A stretch of DNA of 64,000 bases, taken from assembly GCA_021768485.1 (NCBI GenBank), contig JAIZVZ010000004.1, positions 30,333 through 94,332 on the forward strand, in the 5' to 3' direction. Source of the DNA: Oxalobacteraceae bacterium. GTDB lineage: Bacteria > Pseudomonadota > Gammaproteobacteria > Burkholderiales > Burkholderiaceae_D. The position numbers and the translations under genes are program-made. Shown here one piece after another: positions 35,495 through 42,769 of this stretch (its first letter is position 1; every line of letters starts with the position of its first letter). The notes beneath the pieces were generated by a model. That model did not search any database. It was given only the letters and a program-made list of their open reading frames with translations, and was not told the origin of the DNA.

Positions 35495-37768
35495 ATGTTT
35501 GTGCAACGATTATGCAAACGCAGAGCCAATGCCTCGCACCGGCCAGCCGCCGCCATGAAATTGGCGCGCCCGTCTTTTGCGAGCCTGTCCATACTGCGGC
35601 TGACGATTGCGGCGATCGCGTTCTTGCTGACGGTGTGGACGCAATGGTTGCCCAGTGCCAATGTGACGCTGGCCAACGAATGGTTGCGCGACCGCTTCAT
35701 CGTTGCCCGCGCCAGCAGCGCCCCGGAAAACCGCATCGCCATCGTCGATATCGATGACGCCAGCCAGTCCGCCGATGGCAAATGGCCATGGCCGCGGACA
35801 CAAGTGGCGCGCCTGCTCGAGAATATACTCGGCCCCTATGGCGCGCGCGGGGTGGCCCTCGATATCATATTTTCTGAGACGGCCGACCACGACGGCGATC
35901 TGCGCCTGGCCCGCTTGGCGCAGCACATGCCGCTCGTCATGGCGCAGGCGCTCGATTACGACGGCAGCCACCAGGTCGCGCTGCGCGTCGGCCAGCTGGC
36001 CGGCGGCAAGCCGGCAGCCGCCGACGGCGCCGCCCGCGGCATCATGCTTGCCAATGGCTATGTCGCCAATCATGCCGGCCTGGCGCAGGTGGCCGCGCAT
36101 GCAGGCAATATCGGCTTCATCCCCGATCGCGACGGCGTATTGCGGCGCCTGCCGATGCAATCACGGTTCGGCGGCCGCCTGTATCCGACACTCTCACTGG
36201 CCTTGTTCGAATGCTGCGCGGCCGGCCCGCCGATACGGCCGGCGGCAAGCCTGCGCGCAGGCGCGGGGCAAACAGGCCAGACAGCAAGATCGCCGCTGCC
36301 GCCGGCGCGCAGTGAATCAGGCCGCAATGAATCAGGCAACAATGAGTTGGGCGGCAATGAGTTGGGCGGCAATGAGATGAGCGGCAATGCCGGCCTGGCG
36401 CGCCTCGCCTATGGCCGCCAGTGGCTGGCCTACCGGGTGCTGGCGGCCGAAGACATTCTGCATCAGCGCCTGCCGCCGCAGGCTTTGAAAGGCAAGCTGG
36501 TGATCGTCGGTTCATCGTCGCTAAGCCTGTCGGACCGGGTCCCGACTCCGCTCGACAAGTCGATCAGCGGCTTCATGGTGCATGCAGCCGCACTTTCGAG
36601 CCTGCTCGATACACGCGAAGGCAAGACGCCATCGCCATGGCCGGGGCAATGGCTGGCCTGCCTGTTTGCGCTGGGCGTCACGCTGCTGGCGACCTATACC
36701 TTTCCGCGCCTGTCGGCAGTAGCCAATGCGGGCTTGCTGGTCGGCGCCTCGGCGCTGTGGGTCGGCGCCGCCTATCTGATCGCGCCGCACGATGCCGAGT
36801 TCTCGACCACCGGCCCGCTGCTGTCGAATCTGTTTCTGCTGGTGGTCGCGGTACCGTTCGCCTGGCAGCTGTCGCAACGCCAGTCGCGCCATCTGCTGGG
36901 CGCCCTGCACCAGTATGTGGCGCGCGAAGTGGTCGAAGAGTTGCTGCGCAGCGATATCGCCGACCCCTTGACGCCGGGCTTGCGCACCGTCACGACGCTG
37001 ATTGCCGACATGGAAGGGTATACGGGACAGGTCGAATCGCTACCGGTCGAGGAAGCGGCCCGGCTGACGCGCGATTTCCTCGATTGCCTGACCGGACCGG
37101 TACTGGCCGCTCACGGCACGTTAGACAAATATACCGGCGACGGCCTGGTCGCTTTCTGGGGAGCGCCCTTGCCCAATCCCGAACATGCCGACCTTGCGCT
37201 CGACGCCGCCTTTGCCATACTGGAAAGGGTGCGCGAGTTCAGCGCGGCACGCAAGGCGAGCGGCATGCCGCACGTGCGCGTGCGCATCGGCATCGAGAGC
37301 GGCGTGGCGATGGCCGGCGACTTCGGCTCCTCGTTCCGTAGTATTTACACAGCGGTCGGCGACAGCGTCAATACGGCATCGCGGCTGCAGGAAGCGGCCC
37401 GCGAATTGCAGCATGATATCGTGATAGGCGACGGTACAGCCAGGCGCGCAAAACGCCATCGATTAACTTTGCTCGGAAAAAAAATATTACGAGGCAAGGA
37501 AAAGCCGACCATTCTCTATACCCTGAGCGCCACCATCGACGCCGGCCGCGAAGCGGACATCGAAGCCAATCTCGAGGCCACCCTCGAAGCCACCCTCGAA
37601 GCCACCCTCGAGGCCACGCTTGCAGCCAGCGGGGAAACCATTCTCGCCGCCGATCGCGACGCCTCTCATCAGGCGCCGGTCAGGCCGGCCATGACGCGCG
37701 CCGAATTATCGGATGAGCATTTCAACGCCACAAGCGCCATCGATGCGCCGCTGGATACGGCTTCATGA
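35495..37768 (+). CDS. CHASE2-domain class III adenylate cyclase
   Basis: A 757-residue membrane sensor. One N-terminal helix (~residues 31-50) leads into a periplasmic CHASE2 domain (IAIVDIDDASQSADGKWPWPR; GARGVALDIIF). Three membrane helices (~375-450) and a class III cyclase domain (~490-680) follow. Metal-binding aspartates are visible in LIADMEGYTG (~504) and YTGDGLVAFWG, transition-state residues in VGDSVNTASRL, and base-selecting Lys/Thr in DKYTGD and IYTAVGD. All suggest active cAMP synthesis. Two in-frame minisatellites lie in the CHASE2 domain and after the cyclase domain. The start is not fixed by a ribosome-binding site. The stop overlaps the next gene by ATGA. Confidence 0.9.
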   Translation: MFVQRLCKRRANASHRPAAAMKLARPSFASLSILRLTIAAIAFLLTVWTQWLPSANVTLANEWLRDRFIVARASSAPENRIAIVDIDDASQSADGKWPWPRTQVARLLENILGPYGARGVALDIIFSETADHDGDLRLARLAQHMPLVMAQALDYDGSHQVALRVGQLAGGKPAAADGAARGIMLANGYVANHAGLAQVAAHAGNIGFIPDRDGVLRRLPMQSRFGGRLYPTLSLALFECCAAGPPIRPAASLRAGAGQTGQTARSPLPPARSESGRNESGNNELGGNELGGNEMSGNAGLARLAYGRQWLAYRVLAAEDILHQRLPPQALKGKLVIVGSSSLSLSDRVPTPLDKSISGFMVHAAALSSLLDTREGKTPSPWPGQWLACLFALGVTLLATYTFPRLSAVANAGLLVGASALWVGAAYLIAPHDAEFSTTGPLLSNLFLLVVAVPFAWQLSQRQSRHLLGALHQYVAREVVEELLRSDIADPLTPGLRTVTTLIADMEGYTGQVESLPVEEAARLTRDFLDCLTGPVLAAHGTLDKYTGDGLVAFWGAPLPNPEHADLALDAAFAILERVREFSAARKASGMPHVRVRIGIESGVAMAGDFGSSFRSIYTAVGDSVNTASRLQEAARELQHDIVIGDGTARRAKRHRLTLLGKKILRGKEKPTILYTLSATIDAGREADIEANLEATLEATLEATLEATLAASGETILAADRDASHQAPVRPAMTRAELSDEHFNATSAIDAPLDTAS
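36313..36387 (+). repeat. In-frame 15-nt minisatellite in the CHASE2 domain
   Basis: Five units (GAATCAGGCCGCAAT, GAATCAGGCAACAAT, two identical GAGTTGGGCGGCAAT, GAGATGAGCGGCAAT) encode pentapeptides such as ESGRN and ELGGN. Copy-number change would alter loop length without breaking the frame. Confidence 0.9.
37556..37627 (+). repeat. In-frame 12-nt minisatellite after the cyclase domain
   Basis: Six units from GACATCGAAGCC through three ACCCTCGARGCC copies to ACGCTTGCAGCC encode the tetrapeptides DIEA, NLEA, TLEA (three times) and TLAA, a likely helical linker in the C-terminal tail. Confidence 0.9.
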
Positions 37769-39045
37769 ATGCAGGCTGGCACGCACGATGGCCTGCCTGT
37801 CGCCGCGCCCGCTTGCCGATCGCGGCCGCCTCGCTCAGTCTGGTGTTGGCGGCGGCCAGCTGGCCGGCGCTCGCCGCTGACGAGCCGGGCGAACAGCAAC
37901 AGCAGGAAAAGCTATACCTCGAAGGCTTGCAGGCCATTAGCGAGGGGCGCAAAAACGACGCCAGCGAATTGTTCCAGCGCCTGATCAAAAGAGAGCCGCA
38001 ACATGCCGGCGCCTATCTTGAAATCGCCCTCATCCAGTGCGAACTCGGGCATGCCGATTATGCCGAAAGCTTATTCAAGGAAATCGAACGGCGTTTCAGC
38101 CCTTCGCCGGCCATCCTGGAATTGATGAATCAGGCGCGCGCCAAGGGTTGTGCGCAATGGCTGCCGCATGTGCAATGGTCGCTGATGGCAGGGCGCGGCT
38201 ACGATCAAAACGTCAACCAGGGCGCCAGCAATCCCAATTTCAGCTTCGGCCACGGCGAGGCGCTGGTCAATGTCGAACTGGCACCGGAATATCTGCCGCT
38301 GGCCGACCATTACAGCATCGTGTCGGCCGATTATCAGCGTGAGCTGAGCCAGAACGGCATGAGCGGCTTTGTCCAGCTGCAAGGGCGAAACAATGATTTT
38401 TTAACTAAATATAATACGATTTCCATATTCGCCGGCATCGAGCAGGCATGGCGAATCGGCGACTGGCCGCTGCGCGGCAGCGTCATGGCCGGCCTGCTGA
38501 GCCTCGGCGGCGCGCTGTATCAAAAGCAAGGCGTGCTGCAGCTGCGCGCCACACCGCCGCTGCCCTTGCCCGCGTCGCTGCAAGCCAATCTGACGGCCGC
38601 CCTGACGCATATGCAGTACCAGAGACTCGATGGCTTCGACTCGAATACGCTGGACTTGCGCGGACAACTGTCATACCAGACGCAAACCTCGCAAACCACC
38701 GGCAGCATCGGCATTGCCGCCGACCGCGCCCTTGGCGCGCGTCCCGGAGGCGACCGCCGCGGCTGGCTGGCCAGCCTGCAGACGCGGGCCCAGCTGAGCC
38801 GCCAGCTGATCGGCGAACTGGCCCTGACGCACCAGGCATGGCGCAGCACGCGCGCTTATTCACCGGGCCTGATCGACGACCGACGCCAGCAGGCGACCAC
38901 CATGCTGCGCTGCGGCCTCATCGTCCCGCTTGGCCGCGATCAGGCGCTTCATGTGGAATGGCGCACTGTGCGCAACCAGGAAAACATCGCGATATTCCAA
39001 TATAAAAGCCGTCAAATACAGGTGACATGGCAATGGCAGAAATGA
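37765..39045 (+). CDS. Exported TPR protein with predicted outer-membrane barrel
   Basis: A 426-residue protein with a signal peptide (ASLSLVLAAASWPALAADE). A short TPR-like region (~45-125) reads LYLEGLQAISEGRKNDASELFQRLIKREPQHAGAYLEIAL. A C-terminal ~280 residues follow, rich in alternating beta-strand pattern and ending IQVTWQWQK, an aromatic end typical of outer-membrane barrels. The TPR-plus-barrel layout recalls Slam/DUF560-type surface-assembly proteins, but no specific family is claimed. It is translationally coupled to the cyclase gene and lies upstream of the Crp-type gene, suggesting it belongs to the same signalling or assembly module. Confidence 0.7.
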   Translation: MNAGWHARWPACRRARLPIAAASLSLVLAAASWPALAADEPGEQQQQEKLYLEGLQAISEGRKNDASELFQRLIKREPQHAGAYLEIALIQCELGHADYAESLFKEIERRFSPSPAILELMNQARAKGCAQWLPHVQWSLMAGRGYDQNVNQGASNPNFSFGHGEALVNVELAPEYLPLADHYSIVSADYQRELSQNGMSGFVQLQGRNNDFLTKYNTISIFAGIEQAWRIGDWPLRGSVMAGLLSLGGALYQKQGVLQLRATPPLPLPASLQANLTAALTHMQYQRLDGFDSNTLDLRGQLSYQTQTSQTTGSIGIAADRALGARPGGDRRGWLASLQTRAQLSRQLIGELALTHQAWRSTRAYSPGLIDDRRQQATTMLRCGLIVPLGRDQALHVEWRTVRNQENIAIFQYKSRQIQVTWQWQK

Positions 39046-39074
39046 ACGACGCCGGCAGGCGACAGTCATGACGA

Positions 39075-39124
39075 GTTTATGAAAATGCGTTTATGAAAAT
39101 GAGACAGTTATGAAAATGAGACAG
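39075..39124 (+). repeat. Short direct repeats in the leader of the Crp-type gene
   Basis: Two GTTTATGAAAATG-type units at 39075-39100 grade into two identical 17-nt copies TTATGAAAATGAGACAG (39091-39107, 39108-39124), ending just before the ATG of the Crp/Fnr gene. Confidence 0.8.
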
Positions 39125-39126
39125 AG

Positions 39127-39891
39127 ATGACGACAAACGACAAAACGGTGGCGACCGACAGCCTCGCTGGCGCAGCGGCCAACGCCGGCCACGCGGCGGA
39201 CAAGAGCAATCCCGTCAATCTGCATGTACACTTGCGAAAAATCCCGCTGCTGGCCGATCTGAGCGACGAGGAAATCCTGAAGATCAAGGGCGATTTCCGT
39301 ATTCGCCAATACAACAAGCGCGAGATCGTGCTGCAAAAAGGCGGCAGCGGCGATGGCTTGCTGTTTTTACTGGCCGGACAATTGCAGGTCATCGATGTGA
39401 CCGAAGACGGTCGGGCAATCGGCTTGCGCATGCTGGTTCCCGGCGATTTTTTCGGTGAAATTGCAGTCATTAATAATTCGACGCGTTCGGCCTCGGTCGT
39501 GGCGCTGACGAATGTCTTGGCGGCATTCTTGCCGGCCCAGATCACGCTGCATCTGTTTTCGCACTCGCCATCGGTGGCCAATCAAATGCTGCGTCATCTG
39601 GCCGCCAAGATCCAGCGCGATTCGGAATTCCGCGCCCTGCTCAGCATTCACAATATTTCCCGTCGCATTTTCACCTTTATCAATCTGCTCAAGAAAAAGT
39701 CCGATGGCAATGAAGAAGTCATTGAAAACCTGCCGACCCACCAGGATATCGCCAACATGATCAATACCAGCCGCGAAACCGTGACCCGCGCGCTACTCGT
39801 GCTGACCGAACAGGGAATCATCAAGAAAGACATGCACCGTCTGGTCATTTTGCGGCCGCAAGCCTTGCAAAAACTGACGCAAGAGCCATGA
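39127..39891 (+). CDS. Crp/Fnr-family transcriptional regulator
   Basis: A 254-residue regulator. The cyclic-nucleotide-binding domain (~35-155) keeps the phosphate-binding residues in PGDFFGEIAV (Gly110-Glu111) and STRSASV (Arg120-Ser121), matching Gly-Glu and Arg-Ser of E. coli CRP. A dimer helix and a winged helix follow, with recognition helix SRETVTRALLVL (~215-226), nearly that of CRP, which reads GTGA half-sites. No Fnr-type N-terminal cysteine cluster is seen. It follows the TPR/barrel gene by 81 bases, so it is probably in the cyclase operon. Binding of cAMP is inferred. Confidence 0.9.
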   Translation: MTTNDKTVATDSLAGAAANAGHAADKSNPVNLHVHLRKIPLLADLSDEEILKIKGDFRIRQYNKREIVLQKGGSGDGLLFLLAGQLQVIDVTEDGRAIGLRMLVPGDFFGEIAVINNSTRSASVVALTNVLAAFLPAQITLHLFSHSPSVANQMLRHLAAKIQRDSEFRALLSIHNISRRIFTFINLLKKKSDGNEEVIENLPTHQDIANMINTSRETVTRALLVLTEQGIIKKDMHRLVILRPQALQKLTQEP

Positions 39892-40182
39892 TTTTTACAA
39901 AGCCATGCATTATCGGAATTGAGTCAATGCGTCAGCTGTCAGCGTGTAAGGGGCTTTACCAGCCATTTCCATTCATATGCTATTACGAAATTAATTATGC
40001 GGCTTGTTTGATGAAATCGAGATCGAAGGCCTGTGCAAAAAATGCCTGCGGTGCGATAGTAAAAAATGTGGCATTTAACGTTTATGTGTTGATTTTATGC
40101 GCCATCAAGAAGCTACTCTTGCATTACGATGAAAGTCTCGTCAAGGCGACTCGTCACGACGCCAACTGTCACAACAAACCAG

Positions 40183-40200
40183 GCTACATCATGATGTAGC
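40183..40200. promoter_or_regulatory. Perfect 18-bp palindrome upstream of the polysaccharide cluster
   Basis: GCTACATCATGATGTAGC is fully self-complementary with no loop bases, which favours a protein-binding dyad or cruciform over an RNA hairpin. It lies 166 bases before the wzt-like ATG. Confidence 0.55.
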
Positions 40201-40232
40201 TGTACGAGACGGGTTATTCCAGCAGGAGCGGG

Positions 40233-40284
40233 ATGGCGTCGATGCATGGCGCCGATAAATGGTGCCGACAAATGGTGCCGATGC
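40233..40284. repeat. Four 13-nt tandem units before the wzt-like gene
   Basis: ATGGCGTCGATGC, ATGGCGCCGATAA, ATGGTGCCGACAA, ATGGTGCCGATGC. Confidence 0.88.
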
Positions 40285-40365
40285 ACGGCCAGCGTCTCTG
40301 CCGCCACAACGGCCGGTCCAGCTCTTATTTCACAAACACGGCGCTGAAATAGCGGGTGAAATCAG

Positions 40366-41589
40366 ATGGAACAGATATTAGTTGAAGATATCGGCAAAGC
40401 CTATCGAAAATATCCGGGTCGCTGGTCGCGCCTGGCAGAATGGTTGCTTCCATTTCAAAAGCCGCGCCATGTGCTGACATGGGTCTTGCAAAACATCAAT
40501 TTCAGTGTGAAAGCCGGCGAAGCAGTCGGCATCATCGGCGTCAACGGCGCTGGAAAAAGTACGCTGTTAAAACTCATTACCGGTACCGCCCACGCAACCA
40601 CCGGCACCGTCACGATGCATGGCCGTGCCTGCGCACTACTGGAACTGGGAATGGGCTTTCACCCTGATTTTACCGGCCGGCAAAACGCAGTAATGGCGGG
40701 ACAGCTGATCGGCATGACGCATGCCGAAGTCACCGAATTGATGCCGCAGATCGAAGCCTTTGCCGAGATCGGCGAGTATATCGACCAGCCGGTGCGCGTC
40801 TATTCGAGCGGCATGCAAATGCGCCTGGCCTTCAGCGTGGCCAGCGTCAAGCGGCCCGACATCCTCATCGTCGATGAAGCGCTGTCGGTCGGCGATGCAT
40901 ATTTTCAGCACAAGAGCTTCGAGCGCATCCGCACCTATCGCGCGCTCGGCACCACCTTGCTGCTGGTATCGCACGACAAGCAGGCGATCCAGTCGGTCTG
41001 CGACCGCGCCATCCTGCTCGACGGCGGACGCCTGGCCAGGCAGGGGCCGCCAGAAGAGATCATGGATTTTTATAACGCCATGCTGGCCGACCGCGAAAAC
41101 AGCAGTGTCAGACTGGCGGAAGGCGAAGATGGCAAAGTGCAGACCACTTCAGGCACCGGCGAAGCCAGCGTCGAACAGATCGCCCTGTACGACGAAAGCG
41201 GCGAAGCAGTCGAAGTAGTCGATGTCGGCAGCCGCGTGACACTGAAGATCACGGTCGGCGTCAAGGCGCCTATCCCGCGCATGGTGCTCGGCTATATGAT
41301 CAAGGACCGCCTTGGCCAGCCGATGTACGGCACCAATACGCATTTGAAGGAGTTGCCGCTCTATGATGTGGTCGCAGGCAATACCGTCACTTACAGCTTC
41401 GAATTCGACATGAATCTCGGCGCCGGCACATACTCGATTGCCACCGCCATCGTCAGCACCGACACTCACCTGATCGATAACTACGAATGGCGCGATCTGG
41501 CTCTGCTATTTACAGTTGTAAATATGCGCCGGCCACACTTTGAAGGCTGCGCCTGGCTTGACCCACACATCGAGATTGTCCGCTCATGA
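40366..41589 (+). CDS. Polysaccharide ABC exporter ATPase (Wzt-like, with C-terminal Wzt domain)
   Basis: A 407-residue protein. The N-terminal ABC ATPase has Walker A GVNGAGKSTLLKLI, a signature segment VYSSGMQMRLAFSVA and Walker B ILIVDEALSVGD, the polysaccharide-export subfamily form. Residues ~260-400 form a beta-rich Wzt C-terminal domain, which in known systems recognises the modified end of an O-antigen chain. No membrane partner (Wzm) is encoded in this window. The start codon of the next gene overlaps its stop by ATGA. Confidence 0.9.
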   Translation: MEQILVEDIGKAYRKYPGRWSRLAEWLLPFQKPRHVLTWVLQNINFSVKAGEAVGIIGVNGAGKSTLLKLITGTAHATTGTVTMHGRACALLELGMGFHPDFTGRQNAVMAGQLIGMTHAEVTELMPQIEAFAEIGEYIDQPVRVYSSGMQMRLAFSVASVKRPDILIVDEALSVGDAYFQHKSFERIRTYRALGTTLLLVSHDKQAIQSVCDRAILLDGGRLARQGPPEEIMDFYNAMLADRENSSVRLAEGEDGKVQTTSGTGEASVEQIALYDESGEAVEVVDVGSRVTLKITVGVKAPIPRMVLGYMIKDRLGQPMYGTNTHLKELPLYDVVAGNTVTYSFEFDMNLGAGTYSIATAIVSTDTHLIDNYEWRDLALLFTVVNMRRPHFEGCAWLDPHIEIVRS

Positions 41590-42764
41590 CATTTTTTACT
41601 TCCTACGCCCAAAACTGCGAAGATGTGCTGCTGTGGCGTGCGCTAAGCCATATCGAACACGGTTTTTATATCGACGTCGGCGCCAACGATCCCGAAATGC
41701 ACTCGGTAACCAAAGCGTTCTATGAACGCGGCTGGCACGGCATCAATATCGAGCCGCTGCCGCAGTTCGCGCCGCGCTTTGCCGAACAACGCGTGCATGA
41801 TATCAATTTGCAAATGGCCGCCGGTGCGGTGAACGGTAACATCACCCTGTACGACGTGCCCGAGGTCGAAGGCTGGGCATCGTCCAGCCGCGAAGTGGCG
41901 CTGCAACACCAGAACAGCGGCTTCGGTATCGCCGAGTTGACAGTACCGGTCAGATGCCTGGCAAGCATTTGCGAAGAATACGTCAAAAACGAAATTCATT
42001 TTTTGAAGATAGACGTCGAAGGAGATGAAGAAAAAGTCTTGCGCGGCATGGACTTCACGCGCTGGCAGCCATGGATCGTGGTAATCGAAGCCACACTGCC
42101 TAACAGTCAGATCTGCAGCCACGATAAATGGGAGAATTTGCTATTCGATCACAATTATCGCTTCGCTTATTTCGATGGGCTGAACCGCTATTACGTCTCG
42201 CCGCACCAATTGCAATTGGCGGCTTTCTTGCAGGTACAGCCGAATGTATTTGACAATTTTCGCAGCAGCCATCTGGTCAAGGCCTGGGCCACCATAGAAC
42301 AGCTATCGGTCAAGGCAGAACAGACTGATAGCGCACTGGCGTTGTCGCATAAATTGCTCGGGCGCGTATATGTACTTGAAGAGCGCGAGCGGCAAACCAT
42401 ACGCGAAACCGACGACCTCGAGCACAGACTGAACGCTGTCAACTTTACCGTGGCCAATATGGAAAGACAGCTGCGTGAAAGAGAAGCCCTGGTCGAGACA
42501 CTCGACGCCCGCATCAATGCCCTCTATCTTAGCCGGTCGTGGCGATTAACCAGGCCGCTGCGCTGGCTGAGCCGCATGATCAACAAAACAGTCAAAAATG
42601 GCGTGCCATTCGAGGCCACGGACGATAGCCCGGCGACGCAAGAACTGGCAGTGGAACAAGCACTGGCGCGCTTGCCTGGCGCCGCCCGGCAAGTACTGAG
42701 CGATTTGAAGGAAGCAGACCGCCCTTCATGCCACCCAGCATCAGCGACACCGACCGGCAAGTGA
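41586..42764 (+). CDS. FkbM-family methyltransferase with C-terminal coiled coil
   Basis: A 392-residue protein. SYAQNCEDVLLWRAL and the S-adenosylmethionine motif GFYIDVGANDPEMHSVTKAF near residue 30, then FLKIDVEGDEEKVLRGMDF, define the FkbM fold, which O-methylates sugars among other substrates. Residues ~240-310 look like a coiled coil (RVYVLEERERQTIRETDDLE). Next to a Wzt with a chain-end-binding domain, a role in capping the polysaccharide by methylation is plausible. It overlaps the wzt-like gene. Confidence 0.88.
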   Translation: MTFFTSYAQNCEDVLLWRALSHIEHGFYIDVGANDPEMHSVTKAFYERGWHGINIEPLPQFAPRFAEQRVHDINLQMAAGAVNGNITLYDVPEVEGWASSSREVALQHQNSGFGIAELTVPVRCLASICEEYVKNEIHFLKIDVEGDEEKVLRGMDFTRWQPWIVVIEATLPNSQICSHDKWENLLFDHNYRFAYFDGLNRYYVSPHQLQLAAFLQVQPNVFDNFRSSHLVKAWATIEQLSVKAEQTDSALALSHKLLGRVYVLEERERQTIRETDDLEHRLNAVNFTVANMERQLREREALVETLDARINALYLSRSWRLTRPLRWLSRMINKTVKNGVPFEATDDSPATQELAVEQALARLPGAARQVLSDLKEADRPSCHPASATPTGK

Positions 42765-42769
42765 CTGCC

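Larger units (their letters stand above)
39892..40365. other. AT-rich spacer before the polysaccharide cluster
   Basis: These 474 bases are clearly more AT-rich than the surroundings. A 103-codon open frame (39888-40199) is present but has an unusual cysteine-rich composition and no family resemblance, so it is not called. The spacer also holds an 18-bp palindrome and a 13-nt tandem repeat, and probably the promoter of the polysaccharide genes. Confidence 0.6.

Noticed and set aside
39888..40199. A 103-codon open frame after the Crp-type gene.
   Set aside because: Cysteine-rich, low similarity to any known pattern, no ribosome-binding site, and it lies in an AT-rich spacer where chance frames differ in composition from the genes around it.
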